DNA of 64,000 nt from Uliginosibacterium aquaticum. Its GTDB lineage: Bacteria; Pseudomonadota; Gammaproteobacteria; Burkholderiales; Rhodocyclaceae. A program made the translations under genes and the position numbers. Below, in pieces: positions 48,315 through 56,623 of this stretch (the stretch's first letter is position 1; every line of letters begins with the position of its first letter). The notes beneath the pieces were generated by a model that saw only the letters and a program-made list of their open reading frames with translations, made no database searches and was not told the DNA's origin. The stretch covers positions 372,001 to 436,000 of the forward strand of contig NZ_JABCSC020000001.1 of the NCBI RefSeq assembly GCF_012972705.2, read 5' to 3'.

Positions 48315-48848
48315 TCAGAGGCTGGTGGTGCTGCCCTTGCTGTCTTTGGCCGGGCTGGGGGCAGGGGCAGGGGCAAGCGGTGCGGTGGCCGGAGAGACGC
48401 GGGTTTCACCACTGCTCTGGAGTACGCGCACATGGTCGCCCGGGGCGAACTTGTCTTCCTTGCCGATCCCCTGCACTACCACCATGGTTTCACCGCTGGT
48501 CATGCGGACGGTGAGTTCCCAGGCATTCTCGCGGGTATAGCCTTCCTCGGTCGCCGCACCGGCCACGCCGCCGACGACAGCACCGACAATCCCGGCGACG
48601 ATGGCGCCGCGTCCGTCACCAATGCCGCTGCCGGCCACGCCGCCGATGGCAGCTCCGCCCAGCGCGCCGAGGCCGCTCTTGGTTCCTTCCAGGCGAACCT
48701 TGCGCACCTCGAGCAAGGTACCTTCGCGGTAGCTGATCGGCCGCCGAGCTTCTGCGCGTGAATACACATCCCCGGCCTTGCTGCTGGCGCAGCCGGCGGA
48801 GACCACTGCGGTGGCGATCAGGGCGAGGATCAGGAGCGGGTTCTTCAT
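48315..48848 (-). CDS. Outer membrane lipoprotein with glycine-zipper domain, SlyB-like
   Basis: 177 residues. It has a lipoprotein signal peptide with the lipobox SAGC (Cys at about residue 20), followed by a short linker, EVRKVRLEGT, and a glycine-rich stretch GALGGAAIGGVAGSGIGDGRGAIVAGIVGAVVGGVAGAA (glycine-zipper 2TM). A small beta domain (WELTVRMTSGETMVVVQG, FAPGDHVRVL) and a Pro/Ala/Ser-rich tail complete it. This is the layout of SlyB/Pcp-type outer membrane lipoproteins that bear on envelope integrity. ATG 48848 is selected by the signal peptide. It is 19 bp downstream of the PfkB kinase gene and may be co-transcribed with it. Confidence 0.85.
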   Translation of the reverse strand: MKNPLLILALIATAVVSAGCASSKAGDVYSRAEARRPISYREGTLLEVRKVRLEGTKSGLGALGGAAIGGVAGSGIGDGRGAIVAGIVGAVVGGVAGAATEEGYTRENAWELTVRMTSGETMVVVQGIGKEDKFAPGDHVRVLQSSGETRVSPATAPLAPAPAPSPAKDSKGSTTSL

Positions 48849-48867
48849 CTGCGGCTTTCCTTCGTGC

Positions 48868-49803
48868 TTACCAGGGGGCGCTGCCGTAAGCCTTGGCGTA
48901 GCGGGCAGCGATCTCATCCCGGCTCGGGTTGTAGTTCTGGCCCCCCCGGCTGGCGATCTTGAGAGCGCCCATGGTCGAGGCCAGGCGCGTGGACTTTTCC
49001 AGATCCCAGCCGTTCGAGAGGCCGTAGAGCAGGCCGCCGCGATGGGCATCGCCGCAGCCGGTTGGGTCGACGATGTCGTCGGCCGTTACGCCGGCGACTT
49101 CAATGACGCGGCCTTCGGTGTAGATCCGGGATCCTTGCGCACCGAGTGTGACCACCAGGCCCTGCAAACGTTCCGCCAGTGCCTCGAGGGAGAGCCCCGT
49201 CTTTTCGCAGACGAGCCTGGCCTCGTAATCGTTGAGGGTGCACCAGGTTGCCAGATCCAGACACTCAAGCAGCTCGTCGCCGGAGAACATTGGCAGCCCC
49301 TGGCCCGGATCGAAGATGAAGGGCAGGCCGGCAGCAGCGAAACCGCGTGCGTGGTGGAACATGCCGTCGCGGCCGTCCGGCGACACGATGCCGATCTTGA
49401 TGCCCTCTGCGTCGCGCACGCTATTGCGGTGCGAGAAGCTCATTGCGCCTGGGTGGAAGGCGGTGATCTGGTTGTCGTCCAGATCGGTGGTGATGAACGC
49501 CTGGGCGGTGAAGCTCTCCGGCACCTGACGAATGTGGCGGGTGCCGATGCCCTGTTCTTCGAGGCGGGCCAGGTAGGGACCGAAATCGTCGCCCACGGTG
49601 GCCATGATCTGCGGCTCTCCACCCAGCAGTTTCAGCGACCAAGCGATGTTGCCGGCGCAGCCGCCAAAATCGCGGCGCATTTCCGGCACCAGGAAGGATA
49701 CATTCAGGATGTGGATCTGCTCGGGCAGGATGTGTTTCTTGAACTGGGAATGAAACACCATGATGGTGTCGTAGGCCATCGAGCCGCAAATGAGGACGGA
49801 CAT
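48868..49803 (-). CDS. PfkB-family carbohydrate/nucleoside kinase
   Basis: A 311-residue ribokinase-fold kinase. The N-terminal VLICGSMAYDTIMVF is followed by MRRDFGGCAGNIAWSLKLLGG (PfkB motif 1) and the C-terminal anion-hole motif DPTGCGDAHRGGLLYGL. Cys replaces the usual Ala of GAGD while the catalytic Asp is kept. Betaproteobacterial proteins of this form are usually annotated as adenosine-kinase-like sugar kinases without proven substrate. ATG 49803 is preceded by a TACAAT -10 candidate. Confidence 0.87.
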   Translation of the reverse strand: MSVLICGSMAYDTIMVFHSQFKKHILPEQIHILNVSFLVPEMRRDFGGCAGNIAWSLKLLGGEPQIMATVGDDFGPYLARLEEQGIGTRHIRQVPESFTAQAFITTDLDDNQITAFHPGAMSFSHRNSVRDAEGIKIGIVSPDGRDGMFHHARGFAAAGLPFIFDPGQGLPMFSGDELLECLDLATWCTLNDYEARLVCEKTGLSLEALAERLQGLVVTLGAQGSRIYTEGRVIEVAGVTADDIVDPTGCGDAHRGGLLYGLSNGWDLEKSTRLASTMGALKIASRGGQNYNPSRDEIAARYAKAYGSAPW

Positions 49804-49832
49804 GGTCGGAATCCGGGTGTAAAAGTGCGCGG

Positions 49833-49838
49833 ATTGTA
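49833..49838 (-). promoter_or_regulatory. candidate -10 box (TACAAT) before the PfkB kinase gene
   Basis: Reading on the minus strand, TACAAT occurs 29 bp before the start codon. No good -35 is visible at 16-18 bp upstream. Confidence 0.3.
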
Positions 49839-49888
49839 GCGCATGGGGCGCTCCCGGGCCTGTCAGGGTATTTGCCGGGCGTCAGTCC

Positions 49889-50257
49889 CTAGCCGAAAAA
49901 CACCAGCCCCCACACTGCAGCCAGATTGATGAGGGTGATCAGCACGGCGGCGCTGCCGATATCCTTGGCGCGCTTGGCGAGCTCGTGGCGCTCCAGCGAG
50001 ACGCGATCCACCACGGCCTCGACCGCGGAGTTGAGCAATTCCACGATCAGTACCAGCAGCACACAGGCGATCAGCAAGGCTTTTTCCGGGCCGCTGCGGG
50101 CTGAGAGCAGGGCAAGGGGGATCAGCAGAATGGCCAGCAGCACTTCCTGCCGGAAGGCGTCTTCGAGTTTGTAGGCAGCGCGGAGGCCGTCCAGTGAATA
50201 GTTGAAGGCATTCCAGATGCGGACGATGCCAGTCTTGCCTTTGAAGGGACTTTCCAT
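49889..50257 (-). CDS. dgkA: Diacylglycerol kinase
   Basis: A small trimeric integral-membrane kinase phosphorylating diacylglycerol to phosphatidic acid, recycling lipid released by periplasmic glucan or LPS-modifying reactions. From ATG 50257 it has 122 residues, the same as E. coli DgkA; an in-frame ATG at 50275 would add six residues but has no ribosome site. Motifs are GLRAAYKLEDAFRQE, three membrane helices, and the catalytic VELLNSAVEAVVDRV with its Glu residues. It is divergent from the DUF4254 gene. Confidence 0.93.
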   Translation of the reverse strand: MESPFKGKTGIVRIWNAFNYSLDGLRAAYKLEDAFRQEVLLAILLIPLALLSARSGPEKALLIACVLLVLIVELLNSAVEAVVDRVSLERHELAKRAKDIGSAAVLITLINLAAVWGLVFFG

Positions 50258-50330
50258 TTGGGTGGGCTTCTCCATGCGGGGCTGCCAGCGTATGGCGCCC
50301 GTGTTACGGCACGCTTACCGCGGCAGGGCG

Positions 50331-50336
50331 TAGAAT
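50331..50336 (+). promoter_or_regulatory. candidate -10 box (TAGAAT) before the DUF4254 gene
   Basis: TAGAAT lies 35 bp before ATG 50371 in the divergent region with dgkA. No reliable -35 hexamer is seen. Confidence 0.3.
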
Positions 50337-50370
50337 GCCGCACCTCCGATTGAATGCACAGAGCCGCACC

Positions 50371-50970
50371 ATGACCAAGCTGATCGATAGCGCCGAAATC
50401 ATTGCTTTCCACGATGCCTGCGTGGCCAACCGCTGCTGGGCCAAGTCCGAGCCGGCCCGCTTTGCTGAAGGCCTGTGGCAATTCCTGGAACTGAATCACC
50501 GCTTCAACAACCTGCTCTGGGACGAAGAGGATCTGGCCCGCCGCAAGGACGTGGCCGATAGCGAAATTGCCGCCAACAAGCGCGCCATCGATGGCTACAA
50601 CCAGAAGCGTAACGATGCCATCGAGCGCATGGACGAAGTCTTCCTCTCCGCCCTGCCGCCGGCAGTGACGGGCAGCCGCCTGAATTCCGAAACGGCGGGC
50701 AGCATGATCGACCGCATCTCCATCCTCGGCCTGAAGATCTTCCACATGGGCGAGCAGACCCGGCGCAGCGATGCCTCGGTTGAACACGTCGCCACCTGCC
50801 AGGCTAAGCTTGAACGCCTGCGTGAGCAGCGTGCCGATCTGGCCGCCTGCCTGGAGCAGCTGCTGGCCGATTGCGCGGCCGGGCGCGCGCATTACAAGGT
50901 CTACCGCCAGTTCAAAATGTACAACGACCCGACCCTGAACCCCTATCTCTACGGGGCCAAGAAGAGCTGA
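50371..50970 (+). CDS. DUF4254 domain protein
   Basis: A 199-residue soluble, mostly alpha-helical protein of the DUF4254 family, recognisable by LWQFLELNHRFNNLLWDEEDLARR, IAANKRAIDGYNQKRNDAIERMDE, and the C-terminal HYKVYRQFKMYNDPTLNPYLY. The function is not established; members often sit near LPS core or heptosyltransferase genes, but the closest core genes here are 43 kb away. ATG 50371 is used because the shorter N-terminus begins the domain; an ATG at 50335 is in frame but is overlapped by the TAGAAT box. A strong terminator follows. Confidence 0.85.
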   Translation: MTKLIDSAEIIAFHDACVANRCWAKSEPARFAEGLWQFLELNHRFNNLLWDEEDLARRKDVADSEIAANKRAIDGYNQKRNDAIERMDEVFLSALPPAVTGSRLNSETAGSMIDRISILGLKIFHMGEQTRRSDASVEHVATCQAKLERLREQRADLAACLEQLLADCAAGRAHYKVYRQFKMYNDPTLNPYLYGAKKS

Positions 50971-50987
50971 TCCGGATGAGGTAGCGC

Positions 50988-51025
50988 AACAACAGGGCCG
51001 CTCCATGGAGCGGCCCTGTTGTTTT
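50988..51025 (+). terminator. Strong intrinsic terminator after the DUF4254 gene
   Basis: A near-perfect palindrome: AACAACAGGGCCGCTCC (50988-51004) pairs with GGAGCGGCCCTGTTGTT (51007-51023), and Ts follow. The long GC core and the A/T flanks make it effective in both directions. Confidence 0.92.
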
Positions 51026-51222
51026 CGGATGGGCGCTTCTCGCTTCTGATGGACGTCCGGGATCTGGTGCCGGGCGCTTATTGATGCCGGTCATGCCCGG
51101 CGCGAAAAGCGTGATGGGAGAGGGTTTTCCGCCGCGTCAGGGGCTGTCGATCGAGGCTCGGAACACCTATCCTGACGAAGTGGTTTTGCGTGTGCAAACG
51201 ACGATCCGGAGCGGAGTTTTCC

Positions 51223-52269
51223 ATGAAGAGAATGATCAGTCTGGTGCTGGCCCTGATGGCGGCCGCACTCCTTACGCCGAGTCTCGCGGCCGAACCTGCT
51301 GCGGCGCAGAGCAAACCTGCTGGCGCGCGTATCGAGATGGGCGTGGGGCACTTCAACCGGGATGGCAAGGCCTTCCATTACTGGGACAAGGCGGCAGAAA
51401 TTCCCGCCGGCTGCGCCCGCTGCCATGCGGCCCAAGGTGTGCCGGAGTATCTGGCGAATGGCAAGAACGCCCCCGCCAAGCAGGTGAAGAATGCCTATGC
51501 CTGCACCAACTGCCATGCCGACATGCTCAGCTACGAGCGTCACAAGGTCAGCAAGCTCACCTTCGCCAGCGGGCTGGAAGTGGATGCCGGCCTCAATGAC
51601 GCCAACCTGTGCATGACCTGTCACCAGGGGCGTGAGTCCACGGCCAGCGTGAACAAGGCGATTGCCGGTAAGGCACTCGACACGCCGGATCCGGCGCTGG
51701 CCTTCATCCATGTGCATTACTTCCCGGCGGGCGCGACGCTCTTCGGCACCCAGGCCAAGGTGGCTTACGAGTTTGCGGGTAAGACCTATGACGGGCGCTA
51801 CAAGCATCCCAAGCAGCTGGATAACTGTCTGGCTTGCCATGATCCGCACAGCGGCCAAGCCAAGGTCGAGAAATGTGACAGCTGCCATACCGACAAGGGT
51901 GATCGCATCGCGGACTACCGCAGCGAGCTGAAGCAGAGCATGGATTCGCTGTATGCCGGCATCCAGCAGTATGCGATCAAGGTCGGAGGTGTGCCCCTGG
52001 CCTACTCTTCCAAGGCCTCTCCCTACTGGTACACCGACAGCAATGGCAACGGTGTGGTGGATGACGACGAACTCAAGCCGACGAACAGCTACAAGGCCTA
52101 TACGCCGCGTCTGCTGCAGGCCGTGTTCAACTACACCTTCCTGTTGCGCGACCCTGGTGCTGCTTTCCACAACCGTAGCTATGCCGGGCAGATCGTTCAT
52201 GATTCGCTGGAGAGCCTCGCCGCGAGCGGGCAATCCGGTGTGAACATGAAGGGCCGGACCCGCCCCTGA
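51223..52269 (+). CDS. Periplasmic five-heme c-type cytochrome
   Basis: 348 residues with a signal peptide (about residues 1-22, cleavage near SLAAE). It has five CxxCH heme sites, at Cys64, Cys94, Cys130, Cys202 and Cys218 (CARCH, CTNCH, CMTCH, CLACH, CDSCH). Additional histidines, for example in FIHVHYFP and ERHKVS, could be distal ligands. A roughly 125-residue C-terminal region lacks heme sites and contains DSNGNGVVDDDEL, resembling a calcium-binding EF-loop. It would carry electrons in the periplasm. The partner and substrate are unknown, since no reductase gene is adjacent. ATG 51223 is chosen by the signal peptide. It is transcribed alone between two strong terminators. Confidence 0.9.
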   Translation: MKRMISLVLALMAAALLTPSLAAEPAAAQSKPAGARIEMGVGHFNRDGKAFHYWDKAAEIPAGCARCHAAQGVPEYLANGKNAPAKQVKNAYACTNCHADMLSYERHKVSKLTFASGLEVDAGLNDANLCMTCHQGRESTASVNKAIAGKALDTPDPALAFIHVHYFPAGATLFGTQAKVAYEFAGKTYDGRYKHPKQLDNCLACHDPHSGQAKVEKCDSCHTDKGDRIADYRSELKQSMDSLYAGIQQYAIKVGGVPLAYSSKASPYWYTDSNGNGVVDDDELKPTNSYKAYTPRLLQAVFNYTFLLRDPGAAFHNRSYAGQIVHDSLESLAASGQSGVNMKGRTRP

Positions 52270-52286
52270 GGCCTTGCCGGATGCTG

Positions 52287-52313
52287 AAAAAGCCCGCCGC
52301 GTGCGGGCTTTTT
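52287..52313. terminator. Bidirectional intrinsic terminator
   Basis: AAAAAGCCCGC (52287-52297) pairs with GCGGGCTTTTT (52303-52313). A run of As on one side and Ts on the other serve both the cytochrome gene and the convergent ABC permease gene, whose stop codon touches it. Confidence 0.92.
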
Positions 52314-53527
52314 CATGCCTTCAAGCCTGTGGCAACCGGCCGGCGGAGGGACAGCCAGGCCGGCAGGATTGCAATCAGCAGTCCGGCGGCGGCGAGTGCG
52401 CTGGCGAGCAGGAGCTCCTCGCTGCCGAGGGATACTGGCATTGCAAAACCCATGCGCGGAGCGATCCACTGCATCAGCAGCCACGAGGCGGCGTAGCCCA
52501 ACAGCAGGCCGAGGGCTGCGCCGCCAGCCACCAGCAGGCTCACTTCGAGCCAGATCACGCTGAACACGTAGCGGCTGCCGGCGCCGATGGCGCGCAGCAC
52601 GGCGAACTGGCGGGCGCGGGCGAGAAAACCGACGAGCAGAGCCATCAGCACTGCGATCACAACGAGGACCTGGCTGGCTAGCGCCAGGATCGACATCAGA
52701 TCGCGCACATCGCCCAGCGTGCTGTAGAGCTCGTTGAGCACTTCGGCGGGAAACAGCGCCATGCTCTCGTTCGTGCGTAGCTGGCCGCGCAGACCGTAAG
52801 CTGCGGCGACCGACTCGGGCTTGATGGCAATGGCCGGTACGCCCGGCACCCGGGTGGCATCCCAGGGTGGCCCGATCTGCGTGCTGCCTGGCGGGTGGCC
52901 CGAAGGTAGTTCATGCACGGACCATACATCTTCGACGGGTACGAGGATGGCGCTGTCCCACACGTTATGCCGTGCGGGCAGGCGACCGACCACGGTGTAG
53001 GCGAGCTCATGTTCGTGGCCCTCCTCATCGTCGTCATGGTGATGGGCGCCATGTTCCGGGTGTATCCGGGCTCCGATTGCCAGCGGCACCTGGGCGCCGA
53101 TCACCGCTTCGCCGCGCTGGCGAAACGGGCGCCCCTCAAGCGGCGGCAGGCGTCCGCCGCGATGGGCGAAATCTTCGATCGTGCCCACGATGGGATGGCC
53201 CTGCCAGTTATCGCCGAACGCGATTGGCGCGGCATAGCGTATGCCGCGCGCCGTACTGGTTTTGACGAGCACTTCGCCGCTCACCAGAGGGATCGACTGC
53301 AGCTTCAGATAGACGCTGGTCAGCACCAGTTGGGTGGGGCTGCCGGGCGCGCCGACGAGCAGGTCGAAATCGTCCGCCGCACGCGCACTGCCCTGGCGCA
53401 GCGCGCGCTCCTGCGCAATGACGGCCACCCCGATGGCGACTGCGAGGGCGATCAGGGCGAGGGTGATGCCGACCAGCAGACGGTTGCGGCGGTAGTCGGC
53501 GAGCACGACGGGTAGGGGATTAAACAT
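52313..53527 (-). CDS. FtsX/MacB-like ABC transporter permease with His-rich periplasmic loop
   Basis: A 404-residue permease of the type VII ABC (LolC/MacB/FtsX) fold. There is one N-terminal helix (residues about 18-38), a large periplasmic domain, and three C-terminal helices (about 280-303, 325-350 and 370-392). The periplasmic domain carries HPEHGAHHHDDDEEGHEH at about residues 154-171, with 7 His, 3 Asp and 3 Glu in 18 positions, a likely metal-binding segment. The gene overlaps the ATPase gene by 8 bp. The permease, ATPase and exported-protein set resembles the zinc-responsive PA4064-PA4066 genes of P. aeruginosa, as I recall them. A metal-linked envelope role is inferred. Confidence 0.85.
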   Translation of the reverse strand: MFNPLPVVLADYRRNRLLVGITLALIALAVAIGVAVIAQERALRQGSARAADDFDLLVGAPGSPTQLVLTSVYLKLQSIPLVSGEVLVKTSTARGIRYAAPIAFGDNWQGHPIVGTIEDFAHRGGRLPPLEGRPFRQRGEAVIGAQVPLAIGARIHPEHGAHHHDDDEEGHEHELAYTVVGRLPARHNVWDSAILVPVEDVWSVHELPSGHPPGSTQIGPPWDATRVPGVPAIAIKPESVAAAYGLRGQLRTNESMALFPAEVLNELYSTLGDVRDLMSILALASQVLVVIAVLMALLVGFLARARQFAVLRAIGAGSRYVFSVIWLEVSLLVAGGAALGLLLGYAASWLLMQWIAPRMGFAMPVSLGSEELLLASALAAAGLLIAILPAWLSLRRPVATGLKA

Positions 53528-54209
53528 GGGCGGCCTCCGCAGCCTGCAGCGTGCCGCTGCGCAGTTCGAGCACGCGATCCATGCGGTGGAGCAGCGCGTT
53601 TTCGTGGGAAACGACGATCAGCGTGGCACCGTGCTCGCGCACCAGTCCGCAGAGCAGGTCGGCGATGATTTCGCGGTTTTCCGGGTCAAGGCTGGCCGTG
53701 GGTTCATCGGCCAGCACCACCGGCGGAGCGAAGAGCAGCGCACGGGCCACGGCGACACGCTGGCGCTCGCCGCGTGAGAGCAGTTCCGCACGTCTTGTTG
53801 GCTCCGCAATTCCGACCCGGCTGAGCAGACGGGTTGCCCGCGAACGCAGTGCGGGGGCGATGCGCCAGCCAGTGAAGCTGGCGGGCAGGAGCACGTTGTC
53901 CAGCGCCGAAAGGCCTTCGACGAGGTGAAAATCCTGGAACACGAGCCCGAGCTTTTGCTGGCGCCAGCGCGTCAGCCCAGCACCTGGTAACGCGGTGATA
54001 TCCGTGTCGTCCCACACGATGCTGCCGGTAGTGAGTGGCTCAATACCGGCGAGGCAGTGCAGCAGGGTGGTCTTGCCTGCGCCGGAGGCACCACGGATGC
54101 CCAGCATGTGGCCGGCGGTGAGTTCGAGGCGGTCGAGGGCGAAAAGATCGGTGGTTTGGCCGGTGAAGCGGAAGCGCAGGCCGGTGGCGCGCAGGGTGCC
54201 GGTGTTCAT
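53520..54209 (-). CDS. LolD/MacB-like ABC transporter ATP-binding protein
   Basis: A 229-residue ATPase. Walker A is GASGAGKTTLL (about residues 39-49), the signature is LSRGERQRVAVARAL, Walker B is VVLADEPTASLD, and the H-loop is VVSHENALLHRM. This is the LolD group, which works with FtsX-like permeases as a mechanotransmitter rather than a classic importer. ATG 54209 is preferred to 54239 because it starts at the domain. It is overlapped by the permease gene and lies 4 bp after the exported protein gene. Confidence 0.92.
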   Translation of the reverse strand: MNTGTLRATGLRFRFTGQTTDLFALDRLELTAGHMLGIRGASGAGKTTLLHCLAGIEPLTTGSIVWDDTDITALPGAGLTRWRQQKLGLVFQDFHLVEGLSALDNVLLPASFTGWRIAPALRSRATRLLSRVGIAEPTRRAELLSRGERQRVAVARALLFAPPVVLADEPTASLDPENREIIADLLCGLVREHGATLIVVSHENALLHRMDRVLELRSGTLQAAEAAHV

Positions 54210-54213
54210 GGGT

Positions 54214-54672
54214 TCAGCGAAGCTTGTTGAAGCTGGCATCGCGGATGCGCAGCTGGCTGACGAAGCCGGTCGCGGGGTCGGTATGGCTGCCGACTTCCAG
54301 CGTGCCTTCGACTTCGATGCGCTCGGAGAAGTTGGTGGGAATCACCGTCTTGCTGGCGTAGATGACCACGATGTCGACCGGCCATTCTGCGTCGGACGAA
54401 CAGAAGGGGCAGATCGAAACCGGCTCGCGGGTGAGGACGAAGAACTTGCTCTCGGGCTTGAGCGGCGGCGCCATATAGCCGCGCAGGCGCACGTTCTGGC
54501 CTTTCAGCGCCAGGGTGCGCTCGGCGAACTTGAGGCCCAGCACGGTATTGGATTTGTAGAGCCCGTCAAAACTCAGGAGCTCGGCCGCACGCAAGAGCGG
54601 GCTGGCGAGCAGGACTGCCAGGCCAAAGAAAAACCGGCGGCGTGAGCCGCCGGCAAACTGCGAGGAGAACAT
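54214..54672 (-). CDS. Exported protein of unknown function (DUF3299-like)
   Basis: 152 residues. The N-terminus GGSRRRFFFGLAVLLASPLLRA looks like a signal peptide, possibly twin-arginine type (SRRRFFF). The mature part is a small beta-rich domain with LRGYMAPPLKPESKFFVLTRE, a CPFC pair at about residues 88-91 (SICPFCSSDAEWP), and VEGTLEVGSHTDPATGF. Proteins of this appearance (DUF3299-like) accompany LolD/FtsX-type transporters. The cysteines might bind metal or be redox active. It is located between phoA (3 bp) and the ATPase (4 bp), so one transcript is likely. Confidence 0.75.
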   Translation of the reverse strand: MFSSQFAGGSRRRFFFGLAVLLASPLLRAAELLSFDGLYKSNTVLGLKFAERTLALKGQNVRLRGYMAPPLKPESKFFVLTREPVSICPFCSSDAEWPVDIVVIYASKTVIPTNFSERIEVEGTLEVGSHTDPATGFVSQLRIRDASFNKLR

Positions 54673-54675
54673 TGC

Positions 54676-56451
54676 TTACTTCTTGCCCGTTGCAGCGGGC
54701 TTGCCGAGTGCCAGTGCGTCGGCGATCACGCGGAACAGGTCCGTGTTTTCCATCTGGCCATGCACGGCCGCCGAGCCGGGGCCGCCAGCGGTGAGCACCA
54801 CGTCATCGCCGGTATGTACGCCTTGATTGGCGCCGCGCGGGCCCACGTTGGGCAGGTTGCCGGTGCGGAATACTGCGCCGGGCACATCCTTGTACTTCTC
54901 GTTGGCCACCATCACGCCCTCGGCATTCTTGATCGCCGGCACGTTCTCTCCGTCCAGGTAGGGGCGGAAGGTTTCGTAGTAGTCCGGGGTGTTGGCGAAC
55001 ACCAGGCGGATACGCTTCGAGACATCGACTTTCTCCGGATAACCTTCGGCGTTCGGCGCCGGGTAGTTCGGAAAGCCAGCATCTTCATAGGTGCCGATCT
55101 TGTTGCGCATGTCGCTGCCCGGCGCATCGTCATTGACCGTACCGACGACGCTGACGCCGTGGCTGTGATCGGCGGTGACGAGGATCAGGGTGTTGTTGCC
55201 GTTGGCCTTGCTCCAGCGCTTGGCTTCGGCGACCGCCTTGTCGAGCATGATCGTGTCGTAGATGGCGCGTTCGGCATCCATCGAGTGCGAGTACTTGTCG
55301 ATGCGGGCGGACTCGACCATCAGCACGAAGCCCTTCTTGTTGCGCGACAGGATCTTGATCGCGGCCTTCATTTCTTCGACCACGTCCGGCTGATCCGGGA
55401 ACTTGCTGACCGAGCCCTTCTTGAGGAACTTCAGATCCAGCGCGCCATCGATGTTGCCGGTGTTGTAGAGGCCCAGCAGGCGGGTGGTTTTCTTGTCGTC
55501 AGCCGCGGCGGCCATTTCGGCCTTGGTGGTGGTGAAGGCGTAACCTGCGCCCTTGAATTGCTCGATGTAATCGACCTCGTCGGTGCGCTTGGAACCCGGC
55601 GTGGATTTGGGCAGGAAGTTCGGCGAGCCACCGCCCATGATCACGTCGATCTTGGTGTCGTAGAACATCTTCACGATGTCATTGAAGTCCGAGCGGCGAC
55701 GGGTGTGGGCCACCATCGCGGCGGGCGTGGCATCTTCGATTTCGGAGTTGGTCACGGCGCCGACGGCAAGGCCGTTGCGCTTGGCCAGCTCGCCGAGGGT
55801 TTCAACCTTGGGGTGATCCAGCGAATTGGCGGCACGCGAGCAATACACGCCCAGCGCATTCACGCAGCTCTTGTGGCCGGTGGTGTAGGCGTGGGCGGCA
55901 TTGGCCGAGTCGGTGATGATCGAGTCCGTGCCCTGGGTGCTGAGGAGCGCCATAGCCGGCAGTTCGTCCATGGCCAGCTTGCCCTTGAGTTTTCCGTCTT
56001 CAATGCCCTGCGACAGGATGCGCGCCGCAGTGCGGTGGGCGACCGAGAAGCCGTCGCCGATGAAGAGGATCACGTTCTTCGCGACAGGCTTGGCCGGCGT
56101 GGCGTAGACGTTCCAGACCACCTTGCGGGTGTTCGTGCCGTCCGAGGCTTCGACGCTGTACTGGCCCGGTTTGGTGAGCGTTACGTCACGCAGGATCAGG
56201 CTGGAGGCGCCCTTGCCGGTTTCGTCCGGGATCAGGCTAGCGGACTTGCCGAGCAGCTTGTGATAGTCCTGCCCGTTGAGGGTCAGTTTTACGCTGGCGG
56301 CATCGACCGGGCCGGGGAACTCGACCTTCAGGTCGAAGCGCGAACCGGCGAGAATTTCGGCGCGATTGATCGGGTAGAGGGTCTGCGCGGCGGCAGGCAG
56401 GCAAACAGCGGCGAGCAGGGCGGCCGCGACGGGAAGGCGGGCAAAGCGCAT
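54676..56451 (-). CDS. Alkaline phosphatase (PhoA superfamily)
   Basis: A 591-residue periplasmic phosphomonoesterase. It has a signal peptide (MRFARLPVAAALLAAVCLPAAAQ) and an N-terminal beta domain of about 100 residues not found in E. coli PhoA. The catalytic domain has the metal-site VILFIGDGFSVAH, the nucleophile Ser in TDSANAAHAYTTGHKS, FVLMVESARIDKYSH and VTADHSHG, and later GVHTGDDV. Two zinc ions and one Mg are expected. Start ATG 56451 is chosen for its AAGGA ribosome site and the clean signal peptide; 56484 is in frame. It heads an operon with the exported protein and the metal-linked-looking ABC exporter. Confidence 0.9.
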   Translation of the reverse strand: MRFARLPVAAALLAAVCLPAAAQTLYPINRAEILAGSRFDLKVEFPGPVDAASVKLTLNGQDYHKLLGKSASLIPDETGKGASSLILRDVTLTKPGQYSVEASDGTNTRKVVWNVYATPAKPVAKNVILFIGDGFSVAHRTAARILSQGIEDGKLKGKLAMDELPAMALLSTQGTDSIITDSANAAHAYTTGHKSCVNALGVYCSRAANSLDHPKVETLGELAKRNGLAVGAVTNSEIEDATPAAMVAHTRRRSDFNDIVKMFYDTKIDVIMGGGSPNFLPKSTPGSKRTDEVDYIEQFKGAGYAFTTTKAEMAAAADDKKTTRLLGLYNTGNIDGALDLKFLKKGSVSKFPDQPDVVEEMKAAIKILSRNKKGFVLMVESARIDKYSHSMDAERAIYDTIMLDKAVAEAKRWSKANGNNTLILVTADHSHGVSVVGTVNDDAPGSDMRNKIGTYEDAGFPNYPAPNAEGYPEKVDVSKRIRLVFANTPDYYETFRPYLDGENVPAIKNAEGVMVANEKYKDVPGAVFRTGNLPNVGPRGANQGVHTGDDVVLTAGGPGSAAVHGQMENTDLFRVIADALALGKPAATGKK

Positions 56452-56623
56452 GGATGTGTTCCTTGTGAAGAGCGAGAGCGACATCCGGCAGGGTATGTGT
56501 TACAGGTTAAATATTTTTGACAGACGCCCGTCATTTAGCGGTAACCACTTCGTCATCTCTCGAGGCAGGCCGCTCGCCGGTGGATAATGCTTGGCTTGTG
56601 ATCAGCCAGCAGCGGAGATTTTC

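Noticed and set aside
54760-56520. A 586-residue open frame antisense to the alkaline phosphatase gene
   Set aside because: Composition is that of a GC-rich third-codon shadow, no domain is recognisable, and the opposite strand encodes a clear PhoA protein.
56500-56535. Two CTGT-A boxes upstream of the alkaline phosphatase gene as a Pho box
   Set aside because: The boxes are 18 bp apart, not the 11-bp direct-repeat spacing of PhoB sites, and the match is weak.
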